A stretch of 64,000 nucleotides of DNA from Gammaproteobacteria bacterium. GTDB lineage: Bacteria; Pseudomonadota; Gammaproteobacteria; Pseudomonadales; Pseudohongiellaceae. Under the pieces are notes generated by a model. The model made no database searches. It saw nothing but the letters and a program-made list of their open reading frames with translations, and was not told where the DNA came from. The position numbers and the translations under genes are program-made. The DNA lies in contig JAJFKE010000011.1 of assembly GCA_021773355.1 (NCBI GenBank), positions 124,001-188,000 on the forward strand. Reading direction: 5' to 3'. The first letter of the stretch is position 1. Every line of letters starts with the position of its first letter. Of the stretch, positions 17,866 to 31,392 are shown one piece after another.

Positions 17866-19709
17866 TTCAAAGCTCCAAAGTCAGCACTATCACCAAGACC
17901 AACGACTTTGTGGTTAAGTTTGCGAATGTGAATGGTTCCGGTTCTGCCAGCGCAAATAGCATGTTCGCTAAAGCCGTATTTCGCATGGGAATTCCCATCA
18001 GTCCTCATAATATCTTTCCTTCAAACATTCAGGGCCTGCCCACCTGGTATGAGGTAAGAATAAGTGAGCAAGGTTATCTTGGCAGACGCGGGGGAGTTGA
18101 CCTGATTGTTGCCATGAACGAACAGACTATCGGCAAGGATATCGCCTCGGTGGTCCCCGGGGGTTATGTTCTGTATGACTCATCTAAGATGTTAGCTAAT
18201 GAATTGCTGCGTGATGATGTCACCTACTTGCCTATCCCTCTAAAAGATATATGTTTGACAGAGTTTGAAAAACCAGCGCAGCGACAATTGTTTAAAAACA
18301 TCGTCTACGTTGGAGCTTTATCGGCGTTTCTAAACATCGATTTCAAGGTGCTAACCGGTCTGGTTGGCGACCAGTTCAGGGGCAAGGAAAAATTAATTCT
18401 ACCCAATATCCATGCGCTTGAGCTCGGGCATCACTACGCCAGTGACAATTTTGAGTGCCCGTTGACTCTGAGATTAGAAAAAAGCAACAAAAACAGCAAC
18501 AAGATACTTATGGATGGGAACACAGCGATTGGTTTAGGCAGTGTTTACGGTGGAGCTACCATAGCAGCATGGTACCCCCTCACGCCTTCCACCTCGGTGG
18601 TGGATAGTTTTGGTAAATATTGCAAGCGGCTTCGAATAGACCCCGGCACCGGCAAGAAAAAGTATTCTATTGTCCAGGCGGAAGATGAATTAGCAGCAAT
18701 TGGAATAGCTATCGGTGCAGGATGGAATGGTGCGCGTGCATTTACCGCCACCAGTGGCCCCGGTATTTCTTTAATGCAGGAGTTTTTGGGCCTCGCCTAC
18801 TTCTCGGAAGTGCCGATAGTGCTCTTCAATATTCAGAGGGTAGGACCATCGACCGGCATGCCGACTCGTTCGCAACAGGGCGATTTACTGTGCTGTGCCT
18901 ATGCCTCACACGGCGACACCAAACACGTGTTGCTTTTGCCATCAACACCCAAGGAATGTTTCGAATTCGCCGCGGACGCTTTTGACCTGGCAGACCGAAT
19001 TCAGTCTCCCGTTATCGTAATGAGTGACCTGGAACTCGGCATGAACGAACAAATTTGTGATCCTCTAAACTGGGATGACAAACGACTATATGATCGAGGC
19101 AAAGTCTTAACAGCCGATCAACTCGAAGAAATTGAGAAGTACGGCCGCTATCTGGATACCGACGGCGATGGCATTCCGTATCGCACCTACCCGGGTACAC
19201 ACCCAGAAAAAGGCAGCTATTTCACGCGAGGCAGCTCACACGATTCCTATGCCGCCTACACCGAAGACGGCACAGTTTACGCCGAAGTCATGGACAGACT
19301 GGCCTTAAAGATGAGAACGGCGGTTAATTATTTACCAGAGCCGGAAGTGTCCGAAACGACGACAAATAAGCTGGCAATGCTTTATATAGGCACAACGGCA
19401 AGTGCAGTAAATGAAGTATTGGATAACTTGGCAAAAAAAGGAATAACAATGGACACCATGCGTGTTCGAGCATTTCCTTTTCACGACAGCGTGGCGGAAT
19501 TTATAGAGAACCACGAATTGGTTTATATCATCGAACAAAATCGAGATGCACAATTGAAGAGCCTGCTTAAAATTGAATGCAATACCCACGAAGAAAAAAT
19601 GCACTCAATCCTAAGCTATGACGGCGTCCTGATTACCGCACAATTTATAGAGCAGTCTATTCTGGAATCCATGCAAAAACTGGATGCAAGCGGCGAAGTG
19701 CCCGCATAA
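17853..19709 (+). CDS. korA: 2-oxoacid:ferredoxin oxidoreductase, gamma-alpha fused subunit (KorA-like)
   Basis: Catalytic subunit of a thiamine-dependent enzyme that decarboxylates a 2-oxoacid, probably 2-oxoglutarate, to acyl-CoA and reduced ferredoxin. Residues about 15-190 are the gamma domain (NVNGSGSASANSMFAKA). From about 210 the alpha domain follows, with GNTAIGLGSVYGGATIAAWYP-type segments, SGPGISLMQEFLGLAYFSE and PTRSQQGDLL. Length 618 fits the fused KorA form. It overlaps the flavoprotein gene by 13 bp and is 18 bp before the beta subunit. The gene symbol is by family; the substrate was not proven. Confidence 0.88.
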   Translation: MPELIQSSKVSTITKTNDFVVKFANVNGSGSASANSMFAKAVFRMGIPISPHNIFPSNIQGLPTWYEVRISEQGYLGRRGGVDLIVAMNEQTIGKDIASVVPGGYVLYDSSKMLANELLRDDVTYLPIPLKDICLTEFEKPAQRQLFKNIVYVGALSAFLNIDFKVLTGLVGDQFRGKEKLILPNIHALELGHHYASDNFECPLTLRLEKSNKNSNKILMDGNTAIGLGSVYGGATIAAWYPLTPSTSVVDSFGKYCKRLRIDPGTGKKKYSIVQAEDELAAIGIAIGAGWNGARAFTATSGPGISLMQEFLGLAYFSEVPIVLFNIQRVGPSTGMPTRSQQGDLLCCAYASHGDTKHVLLLPSTPKECFEFAADAFDLADRIQSPVIVMSDLELGMNEQICDPLNWDDKRLYDRGKVLTADQLEEIEKYGRYLDTDGDGIPYRTYPGTHPEKGSYFTRGSSHDSYAAYTEDGTVYAEVMDRLALKMRTAVNYLPEPEVSETTTNKLAMLYIGTTASAVNEVLDNLAKKGITMDTMRVRAFPFHDSVAEFIENHELVYIIEQNRDAQLKSLLKIECNTHEEKMHSILSYDGVLITAQFIEQSILESMQKLDASGEVPA

Positions 19710-19727
19710 CTAAGTGGCAAACAAATT

Positions 19728-20783
19728 ATGAGCTATATAAGCAAACCGAAATTTAAGCATCCACAGATGCGAACCAATGATATCGGTTTAACACGAAGAG
19801 ACTACGAAGGCACGTTAACTACACTGTGTGGTGGCTGTGGGCACGATTCTATTAGTGCAGCTATTATCCAAGCCGCATCGGAAATGTCGTTACAGCCTCA
19901 TCAAGTTGCGAAGATATCGGGCATCGGTTGTTCCTCAAAAATCCCCTCATATTTCATGAGCAAGGCCCATGGATTTAACTCTGTACATGGAAGAATGCCC
20001 TCTGTTGCCACCGGGGCTAATATTGCTAACAAAGATCTGTATTATATTGGAATATCGGGAGATGGTGATAGTGCGTCCATCGGTCTTGGTCAGTTCTGTC
20101 ACATAGTCAGACGTCGCATCAACATGCTGTATATAGTAGCTAACAACGGTACCTACGGATTAACCAAGGGCCAGTTATCCGCCACAGCAGATATAGGTTC
20201 TAAGACAAAGTCGGGCGAGGAAAGCCAATTTGATAGTATAGATATGGCAACACTGGCAATCGAACTGGGTGCCAGCTTTGTTGCTCGCAGCTTTTCAGGC
20301 GACAAGAAACAACTAGTTCCTTTACTGCAAGCCGGCCTAACCCACAAGGGCTTCGCCTTTATAGACGTCATCTCCCCCTGTGTCACCTTCAATAACACTG
20401 ATTTTTCTACCCATGGCTATAAAAACACTTGGGAAAATAATATCGCATTGAGTGAAATTGATTTCGTTCCAATGCGGGAAGAAATTACTACCAGTTATGC
20501 TCCTGGAAAAGAAAAGGAAATTACCCTGCATGATGGCTCGGTTGTACACCTGCACAAGACAGGGAATAACTATGACCCTTCAGATAAAGAGAATGCTCTG
20601 CATCACATAAACGCCTATAAGAAGCAGGGAAAAATAGCCACGGGGCTGCTCTATATTAATCAGACCACGTCTGACCTGCATGAACTACAGGATACGGTGA
20701 ACAAACCCTTCAATAGCCTTGGTGTGCAGGACCTATGCCCAGGAAGCGAAGCCCTGCGTGATATAAACAGTACATTTCGCTAG
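19728..20783 (+). CDS. korB: 2-oxoacid:ferredoxin oxidoreductase beta subunit (KorB-like)
   Basis: Thiamine diphosphate-binding partner of the gamma-alpha subunit. CGGCGHDS (residue about 36) and SGIGCSSKIP provide cysteines for the [4Fe-4S] cluster. ISGDGDSASIG is the TPP/Mg motif and NNGTYGLTKGQ completes it. The C-terminal cysteine in SPCVTFNN is also conserved in the family. Length 351 is normal. It ends 5 bp before the stop of djlA on the other strand. All three subunits needed for a soluble oxidoreductase with NADP(H)-linked electron exit appear to be encoded together here. Confidence 0.9.
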   Translation: MSYISKPKFKHPQMRTNDIGLTRRDYEGTLTTLCGGCGHDSISAAIIQAASEMSLQPHQVAKISGIGCSSKIPSYFMSKAHGFNSVHGRMPSVATGANIANKDLYYIGISGDGDSASIGLGQFCHIVRRRINMLYIVANNGTYGLTKGQLSATADIGSKTKSGEESQFDSIDMATLAIELGASFVARSFSGDKKQLVPLLQAGLTHKGFAFIDVISPCVTFNNTDFSTHGYKNTWENNIALSEIDFVPMREEITTSYAPGKEKEITLHDGSVVHLHKTGNNYDPSDKENALHHINAYKKQGKIATGLLYINQTTSDLHELQDTVNKPFNSLGVQDLCPGSEALRDINSTFR

Positions 20784-20788
20784 AAAAT

Positions 20789-21571
20789 TTATTTCCGCTG
20801 AGCCTTAAGCAAATCGTAGGCTGCTTTTATTGACTGCGTTTTTTGTGTCGCTATGTCTATCATCTCCTCCGGCAAACCCTTTGCTACAAGCTTGTCCGGA
20901 TGGTGTTGATTCATTTGTTTGCGGTAAGCTTTCTTCAATTCCACATCAGTGCAGTTCGTCGACACACCTAATAGCTCATACGCTGCTTGAATATTATCTG
21001 CGGAAGATTCTTCGTTGGCGAAGTGCGCCTGACCAGAGAGTCGGCTGAGCAAAGCATTAAAATCAGCAGCAGAATAACCTAGGTCTCTGGCAATACTCTC
21101 TAATAAAGCTTGTTCACGGGAGTCTAGTCGGCCGTCGGCGAAGGCCGTAGCGATAATAATTTCCAGGAACATTTGAATAAGATTGCGACGTCTAAAACAT
21201 TCTCGCTTGAATTGAGCAAGTATTTCGTGCACTGGAAAGCTATCTTTCTTTCCCTCATTGAATAAATTCATGGCCACAGTGCGCTGCTGAGAAGTTAAAC
21301 GCATCTGCTGCATGACTTGTTCAGCCATGGCTATTTCATCTTTGGTGACCCGCCCATCAGATTTCGCGACATAGCCCATTAAAGCGAAAGTGGTGGTAAA
21401 GAAAACCGACTGCACTCGTTCGGTAGCACCCAGACCCAGGGAATCGTCCAGGCTCAGGCCATCCAATCCCCCATCAAAATAATTGCCCAGAGCCGCGCCT
21501 AGAACCGCGCCCAAAGGTCCACCCATCATGAAGCCGAAGGCGCCCCCTACTACTTTTCCCCACCAACTCAT
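20789..21571 (-). CDS. djlA: Co-chaperone DjlA (TerB-like domain plus J domain)
   Basis: Membrane-associated DnaJ-like regulator of DnaK. The N terminus is a Gly/Ala-rich hydrophobic segment with glycine-zipper character (WWGKVVGGAFGFMMGGP and LGAALGNYFDGGL), expected as the single membrane anchor. A TerB-like helical domain spans about residues 55-175 (YVAKSDGRVTKDEI, FADGRLDSREQALL). The J domain is at the C terminus with the HPD tripeptide in NQHHPDKLV. Length 260 agrees with E. coli DjlA (271). It is the last gene of the smc-zipA-ligA-transglycosylase direction and converges on korB. Confidence 0.92.
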   Translation of the reverse strand: MSWWGKVVGGAFGFMMGGPLGAVLGAALGNYFDGGLDGLSLDDSLGLGATERVQSVFFTTTFALMGYVAKSDGRVTKDEIAMAEQVMQQMRLTSQQRTVAMNLFNEGKKDSFPVHEILAQFKRECFRRRNLIQMFLEIIIATAFADGRLDSREQALLESIARDLGYSAADFNALLSRLSGQAHFANEESSADNIQAAYELLGVSTNCTDVELKKAYRKQMNQHHPDKLVAKGLPEEMIDIATQKTQSIKAAYDLLKAQRK

Positions 21572-21694
21572 AGTCTGCCCTGCTACTGTCTGTTAAATAT
21601 TAGTTAAAAATAAGATGTCGGATTTTTCGCCAACGCCAACTACGCAGGCCGGTTAAGCGCGAGTGCATCTTTCGTCTTTCAAAGTTTGAGTCTA

Positions 21695-22312
21695 CTAGGA
21701 AATAAGGCGTTGAAACCAATTCTTGTCCAACTCATGTCTACAACTGTCGAGCTGAGCGGAGAACCTACTCGAATTTGTCTGGACTCGGCCCGCAGCGTCG
21801 AGCAACCACTGCTTACTGCGATAAGAGGCTCTTTGATAGCCACCATTCCCCTCATGGTAGGCATAATACAGATGCATTGCATTGTCTCTTGAAATGTTGC
21901 TAATTCGGGTGGAATTGGCGTTATACCAGCCAACGAAATCGATGGCGTCGGAGAAATTTGCACGTGAGGCGCGATTATTCCCAGATTTGATTTCATATTC
22001 TTGCCAAGTTTCATCGAGAGCTTGGGCATACCCGAACGCCGAGGATGGTCTGCGCCCAGGGAAGATCCAAAGAAATCGATTTCTCGCTGGCTTTGCCTTG
22101 GCCCTAAATGAGGATTCCTGATAGATGAAAGCCATATTAACAGCCACCGGTATCCCCCATCTCTGCTCAGCATTCTTGGCTGCCTTATACCAGGCACGGC
22201 GGTCGTCAAATATCTCGCAAATATTAGCCACACTGGCCGGTGGCGAACTTACGCAAGAAGCCAGAACAACCAACAGGGGCACACAAACTAATTTATTTAC
22301 TGGATTAATCAT
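21695..22312 (-). CDS. Lipoprotein with lytic transglycosylase (SLT) domain
   Basis: Outer-membrane-directed lipoprotein with a soluble lytic transglycosylase fold that would cleave peptidoglycan glycan chains. A lipobox, LASC, ends the signal peptide at residue 20 (VCVPLLVVLASC). The catalytic Glu is in IYQESSFRAKA. GYAQALDETW and YAYHEGNGGY are the remaining SLT signatures. Length 205 makes it a short family member. It follows ligA by 31 bp and is followed by djlA after 123 bp, all leftward. The best match by memory is to small transglycosylase lipoproteins near ligA in Pseudomonas-like genomes, but I give no symbol. Confidence 0.87.
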   Translation of the reverse strand: MINPVNKLVCVPLLVVLASCVSSPPASVANICEIFDDRRAWYKAAKNAEQRWGIPVAVNMAFIYQESSFRAKAKPARNRFLWIFPGRRPSSAFGYAQALDETWQEYEIKSGNNRASRANFSDAIDFVGWYNANSTRISNISRDNAMHLYYAYHEGNGGYQRASYRSKQWLLDAAGRVQTNSSRFSAQLDSCRHELDKNWFQRLIS

Positions 22313-22343
22313 GACAACTCGAAATTCCGGCCTCTAGCTGAAT

Positions 22344-26125
<3,782 letters not shown>

Positions 26126-26247
26126 AAGAAAATAACAAAGCCTGGTTATGGTGCTGTAAAAAACTTAAAAATTATTAATGTTATCTTACAGTTACCGCAT
26201 TTTCTTTAGCGAAGAAACGGGCTTTTTCAGGAGTGAGCTGGGTGAAA

Positions 26248-29200
26248 TTACATTGCCGCTAATTCGGCAGCCTCGTCAATGTCCACGGCGACGATTCTGG
26301 ACACACCAGGTTCGTGCATGGTGACCCCCAATAACTGGCTGGCCATTTCCATGGTTATCTTATTATGGGTAATGAAAATAAACTGAACATTTTCTGCCAT
26401 TTCCTTCACAAGACTTGCGTAACGCCCAACGTTGGCGTCATCCAGAGGCGCATCAACCTCATCCAGCATACAGAATGGCGAAGGGTTAAGGCGAAATATA
26501 GAGAAAACCAGGGCTATAGCCGTCATTGCTTTTTCCCCACCCGATAACAGGTGGATAGTGCTATTCCGTTTACCAGGAGGACGCGCCATGATCGCAACAC
26601 CAGTATCCAGCAAGTCTTCGCCGGTCATGTCAAGATAGGCATGGCCACCGCCAAATACCTTGGGAAACAAGTTCTGTAAACCAGCATTGATCTTATCGAA
26701 AGTCTCCTTGAACCGGGTTCGCGTTTCCTTGTCAATTTTCCGAATCGCGTTCTGCAGTGTATCCAGTGCCCTTTCGAGATCATCATTTTGACTATCAAGA
26801 TAGACCTTGCGTTCTGACTGCTGCGCGTATTCGTCGATGGCAGCCAGATTTATCGGTCCCAGTCTCTGGATTCGATTGCCTAACTTCTCCAGCTCTTGCT
26901 CACATTGCTGTTGGCTCAAATCTTCGGGTAAATTGGCTAGCACCACATCCAAATCAAACTTTGCCTGCTGTAATTGCTCCAGAATGCCGTCCCGCTTTAC
27001 CGATGCGCCTTCGCTCTTCAGGCGCTTCTGCATGAGGTTTTCTCGAACCTGGTTTAGCTGTTCCTGCACTTGATTGCGCTGCTGCTCCAAGCTGCGGATA
27101 GTATGCTCGTTCGCGTCCACTCGTGCCTTTGCCTCAGCCAATTCCTTCTCAACTTCCAGTCTTTGCTGCAACAGTGCTTCAAGGTCAGTGCGCATCTGCA
27201 GCAGAGGCTCGTCGGAGTCGGCAATCTGCACAGTAAGGGAATCCATGCGCTCACGGCTACGCTGAACTTGCGTCGCCATCCTATCCATAGTCTCCCGAGT
27301 GGACTGCAGCTGGGACTGCACGGATTGCTGTTTTAACGCCAGTTCGTGCGCCAAGTCTTTGTCTTTTCTGGAATTTCCTCTGCAGCTTTCCAGACCCAGT
27401 TGACGCTCTTCGCGCTGTGCTTCAAGCTGCTCACGCCCGCCAACATCCTGCTCCATGCTGTCTAAAGCCCGTTGCAGTCTGGCGCGTGAAGCCGCCGTGT
27501 TCTCTTGCTCCACAGCCAGTTGCCGATTCAATTCTTGCAACTCATGATGAATGCGCTGTTTGCGTAAGTTGGCTTCTTCAATCTTCGCCATTTGTGCACT
27601 TACTTGAGATTTAAGTTCGCTGTGTAGCTGGGTTTTCTCCGCCAAGTCACCTTGTAGCTTCTCGCGCTCCGTTTCGTTCTTGCTGAGCGACTCTTTAATC
27701 TGAATTTGTTTTCCATGTAAAACAGCAGCTTCTTCTTCTAATCTTTTGATTTTTTTGAATAAATCAGCAATTACACCACGTCTTTCTACAACCGAATCCT
27801 GCTTGCTGAAATTACTCACTTGCAGCCAGGCGCTCCCCAGCCACACACCATCCGCGGTAATAATTGACTCTTGGGGAGCAAGTTGAGCACGGTGGCTTAG
27901 GGCCTGCACAAGGCTATCCGCCACAAAAATACCCTGCAGCATGTCATTCAAGCCCCATTCACTGCTGACTTTTTCGTTTAAGGCAGTGAGCGGCAGCTGG
28001 GAATTAGCCGCGCTGTTATCGCCAGCCTTTACTTCGATCAAGGCCAGTTTTCCCTGCGGAAGCTCTGCCAACATGGATTCGATATTATCCAGGCCTTCTA
28101 CACAGATACTTTGTAAAGTGTCACCCAGGACCATTTCGACGGCCCGCTCCCATCCTTCGGCAATCTTGATCCCTTCCGCCAGCCGGATTTGATTATCCAG
28201 ACCTTGTTTGCCCAACCACTGGTTCAGCGACTCATTGTCTTGACCCAATGCGGCCTGTTGCAGAGCATCCAGGGACGCCTGTTTTCCTTTGGCGGCCTGC
28301 AGCTCACTACGAATTTCATTAAGGTCATCGGAGCCTTTGCTTAGCGCCGCCCTGTGCTCTTCAATAACCAGGTTTAGGTCCTTGTTGCTTAGCTGCATAG
28401 CATTGATACTTTCTTCAAGAATCAGCACCTCAGCCGAAGCTTCACCAACTGTCTCGTCAACCGGTCCTTCAGCCAGGTTTTCTCGTTCGTCTTCCAGCTT
28501 ACGTTTTCTCTCCAGCCCTCTTTCAACAATATTATCCAGCTGCTGAATTCTCGACTGTTCCACCTCAGCTGTCTGACGTGGCTCTTCAGCACGCTGGTTA
28601 AACTCATCCCAATCCAGTTGCCACTGTGTTAAATCTTGCTCAGCCTGTGCCAATAAGGCAGATGAGTTTTGCTCTGCTTCGCGGGCTGCCTCCAGAGCGG
28701 GAGTAATGGAAAGCATTTCTGCATCAAGCTGGGTAATCTTCTTCAGATCGACATCCAGTTCTTCCTTCGTCTGCGACCACAGTTCCTCGGTCTCGGACAG
28801 ATCCAGTTTAAACTGATCAATGCGTTCAAGATGGTGCTCTATAGACTGTTCTATCCTGGCAATGTCATTTCCCAGGCTATAAAACCGCGCCTGCACCTCA
28901 CCGAAGGCGTCGGCAAGCTCACTATTGTGAGATAAATGCTCTTCCACCTTCGCATCGATTGCTCGCTGCTCTGCGGTAGTTGCTTCTATTTTAATTTCCA
29001 GGCTTTTTATCGCCTCCTGGTTCTCCTTTAACTCCTCATCAAGACCGCGCCAACGGAGCCCGTTTAGATTGGCAGTGGTTTCGCGCTCTGCTTTCTTAAA
29101 CTCGGCATATTTTTCAGCAGCCACGGACTGTCTTTGCAGGTGTTGCAGCTGGCGACCTAATTCATCACGAATGTCTTCAAGTCTTTCCAGGTTATCTTTG

Positions 29201-29760
29201 GTGCGCTTAATACGATTTTCAGTTTCACGCCGTCTTTCCTTGTACTTGGAAATACCCGCCGCTTCTTCTATAAATACTCGCAATTCTTCCGGCTTCGATT
29301 CGATCAGGCGGGACACCATGCCCTGCTCAATGATGGAATAGCTACGGGCACCCAAACCGGTACCGAGAAAAATATCGGTTATGTCTTTACGCCGCACCTT
29401 GGTGCCATTCAGGCTATAGGTGGATTGCGCATCTCTGTCCACCTTGCGCTTAATCGATACCTCGTCGAAGTTGGCATACTCACCGGTAAGCTTGTGATCG
29501 TGATTATCAAACACCAGCTCAACACTGGCCTGGCCAACGGGTTTGCGGCCTCCAGAGCCATTGAAGATGACATCGGTCATGTTCTCGCCACGCAGGTTCT
29601 TGGCAGAACTCTCGCCCATCACCCAACGCACGGCATCGATGACATTGGATTTACCACAGCCATTCGGACCAACCACGGAACAGAGGTTGGAAGGGAAATC
29701 GATAGTGGTGGGGTCTACGAAGGATTTAAAACCGGCTAATTTGATGCACTTCAGGCGCAT
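26248..29760 (-). CDS. smc: Chromosome segregation ATPase SMC
   Basis: Structural-maintenance-of-chromosomes protein that loads at ParB/parS and extrudes DNA loops with ScpA and ScpB. Walker A is GPNGCGKSN at residues 31-39. Two long coiled coils flank a hinge at about residues 500-650. The ABC signature is LLSGGEKAMT and Walker B is FCMLDEVDAPLDDANV, near the C terminus. Length 1170 is standard. No scpA/scpB genes are in the window. It is the first gene of the smc-zipA-ligA series (122-bp gap to zipA). Confidence 0.97.
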   Translation of the reverse strand: MRLKCIKLAGFKSFVDPTTIDFPSNLCSVVGPNGCGKSNVIDAVRWVMGESSAKNLRGENMTDVIFNGSGGRKPVGQASVELVFDNHDHKLTGEYANFDEVSIKRKVDRDAQSTYSLNGTKVRRKDITDIFLGTGLGARSYSIIEQGMVSRLIESKPEELRVFIEEAAGISKYKERRRETENRIKRTKDNLERLEDIRDELGRQLQHLQRQSVAAEKYAEFKKAERETTANLNGLRWRGLDEELKENQEAIKSLEIKIEATTAEQRAIDAKVEEHLSHNSELADAFGEVQARFYSLGNDIARIEQSIEHHLERIDQFKLDLSETEELWSQTKEELDVDLKKITQLDAEMLSITPALEAAREAEQNSSALLAQAEQDLTQWQLDWDEFNQRAEEPRQTAEVEQSRIQQLDNIVERGLERKRKLEDERENLAEGPVDETVGEASAEVLILEESINAMQLSNKDLNLVIEEHRAALSKGSDDLNEIRSELQAAKGKQASLDALQQAALGQDNESLNQWLGKQGLDNQIRLAEGIKIAEGWERAVEMVLGDTLQSICVEGLDNIESMLAELPQGKLALIEVKAGDNSAANSQLPLTALNEKVSSEWGLNDMLQGIFVADSLVQALSHRAQLAPQESIITADGVWLGSAWLQVSNFSKQDSVVERRGVIADLFKKIKRLEEEAAVLHGKQIQIKESLSKNETEREKLQGDLAEKTQLHSELKSQVSAQMAKIEEANLRKQRIHHELQELNRQLAVEQENTAASRARLQRALDSMEQDVGGREQLEAQREERQLGLESCRGNSRKDKDLAHELALKQQSVQSQLQSTRETMDRMATQVQRSRERMDSLTVQIADSDEPLLQMRTDLEALLQQRLEVEKELAEAKARVDANEHTIRSLEQQRNQVQEQLNQVRENLMQKRLKSEGASVKRDGILEQLQQAKFDLDVVLANLPEDLSQQQCEQELEKLGNRIQRLGPINLAAIDEYAQQSERKVYLDSQNDDLERALDTLQNAIRKIDKETRTRFKETFDKINAGLQNLFPKVFGGGHAYLDMTGEDLLDTGVAIMARPPGKRNSTIHLLSGGEKAMTAIALVFSIFRLNPSPFCMLDEVDAPLDDANVGRYASLVKEMAENVQFIFITHNKITMEMASQLLGVTMHEPGVSRIVAVDIDEAAELAAM

Positions 29761-30085
29761 GAAGGTCTCTGAAAGTTACTTATTCTTGTGTAAAACGAAT
29801 CGGACTAAAGACTGACACTGGCACTCATTCACGCTGTGTTCTATTGCTAAATCCACGAGTAATAATTGCGCCAAAGTTTAGCCGATTTGAACATTTAATG
29901 ACAGGATAAAACTTGGCTTTGCAGTGGATTGTTTGGACTGAGAGAAAGTGATTAGTTTTCCCCTAACTGTTTTAATTAGAGCCGTGTAAACTGCGCAGTC
30001 GACTGAGCGTTAGTTAATGTAGAATAAAATATTCGCGCAATTTTTGAGCAACAGTATCAGCTAATCTGGATACACAAGAATTTAA
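29761..30085. other. Divergent intergenic region between smc and the outer-membrane-like gene
   Basis: 325 bp, AT-rich. It must contain the promoters of both neighbours. The only element I note is the 10-bp palindrome CAGTCGACTG at 29996-30005. A possible plus-strand promoter (TTGAGC, 17 bp, TGGATA) at about 30042-30070 is weak. No gene or RNA is recognised. Confidence 0.4.
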
Positions 30086-31219
30086 ATGACCGACAAAATG
30101 AAATTCGTCTTTCTTCTTTCACTGCCGGCGGCTCTGCTGTTAGAAATCACTCCAACTATGGCGGATACACCCTTGGGCTGGATTAACACCTCGAATCCTG
30201 CAGCATATACGACCACCAAGGGAGAGCTGGAAATCAGCGCCGCGGCAATAGCCGTAAACGATTCGCTGGATATCTTCAACTATCGGGACGACTTGATCGC
30301 AGCCAGTGGCAGTTTAGAAGGCGATAGTGGTGATCTAAGCGGCTCACGGCTTGAATTGAATTACGGTATTGCTACCGACCTGTCTGTCTTCTATCGTCGA
30401 CAGCAACAGTCACTAACACTCGATTTGGGGGAAATCAGTTCTGTGGATGTGCGAGATATCGATAAATCTCTGGATACCGTAGCGGAATCGGCGGGTATCA
30501 AATGGACATTTTACCGAGCCAATCTACTAAACCCCGACAACAGGCAAACCGCTGCTTCACTGGAGCTAACTGGGTTCTCAAGCGAGAGTAACGACTTTGA
30601 TGTCGTGCTGGATGAAATACGCTTTGATGATGTCACCATCATCTTTGGTGTACCCCAAACTTTTTCGGTCTCCAACATGAAAGATGAGGGATGGAAGGCA
30701 AAACTGATATATAGCTGGCCACTCACTGAGTCCGCAATCGGTTCCGTTTGGACTGGATACGGCGAGAGTTCTGCGGCTTCTGGAACAAGCACCGATTTAC
30801 AATCGGCGACTATTAGCCAGTTTTTCGAACAAAGCTTCGAGCTGGAGGAAAGCTATCTCTACTTCGGCGCTGGCTTGAATACGCAGATTACCCCACGCCT
30901 TTCAGCTAGTTTAAATTATGAATATATTAGTTTAAGCGACTCAAAGTTAAATAGATTTCCGCCTACGCCTGTTAGCGAATTGCCCAGTTTTTTCACATCA
31001 AGTGGCCAATCAAATGTAGATGACAATCATACATTTAAGGCCAGCCTTGCTTATTGGCTAACACCTAGTATTAACCTTAGTGTCTCCGGGCAATTATATT
31101 CCAATCAATTCGTCGGAGTACTGCCGCACTATAACAATCCATTAAGCGGATCCTTCTCCGATACACCCTATGGGTTCGCGGGAATTGAACTTAGCTATAA
31201 AATTTCAGGAACCCCTTAA
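30086..31219 (+). CDS. Predicted outer-membrane beta-barrel protein, function unknown
   Basis: A signal peptide covers residues 1-26 (FLLSLPAALLL then ITPTMA). The 350-residue mature part alternates short amphipathic strands ending in aromatic residues (LELNYGIATDLSVFYRRQ, YLYFGAGLNTQ, SLNYEYISLSD, GIELSYKI). That pattern suggests a beta-barrel, though the final residues are Gly-Thr-Pro rather than a terminal Phe. No cysteine pattern or catalytic motif is seen. A second ATG at 30098 is an alternative start. It is followed 161 bp later by a large secreted protein gene in the same direction, so the two may act together at the cell surface. I do not recognise the family. Confidence 0.6.
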   Translation: MTDKMKFVFLLSLPAALLLEITPTMADTPLGWINTSNPAAYTTTKGELEISAAAIAVNDSLDIFNYRDDLIAASGSLEGDSGDLSGSRLELNYGIATDLSVFYRRQQQSLTLDLGEISSVDVRDIDKSLDTVAESAGIKWTFYRANLLNPDNRQTAASLELTGFSSESNDFDVVLDEIRFDDVTIIFGVPQTFSVSNMKDEGWKAKLIYSWPLTESAIGSVWTGYGESSAASGTSTDLQSATISQFFEQSFELEESYLYFGAGLNTQITPRLSASLNYEYISLSDSKLNRFPPTPVSELPSFFTSSGQSNVDDNHTFKASLAYWLTPSINLSVSGQLYSNQFVGVLPHYNNPLSGSFSDTPYGFAGIELSYKISGTP

Positions 31220-31392
31220 AAATGCTTAGCGTAGAGACTATTTCGTGTTATTTTCGTTAGCTTGAATACAGCTTGGCTAGAGCAAACTATTTTTTGCTGG
31301 ACTTTCGCTATTGAATCGAGCTACGCCAGACGCAGATAACAGAAGAAAAACAACGACTTAGACACATAAACGGACAATGTATGAGGCAGCAT

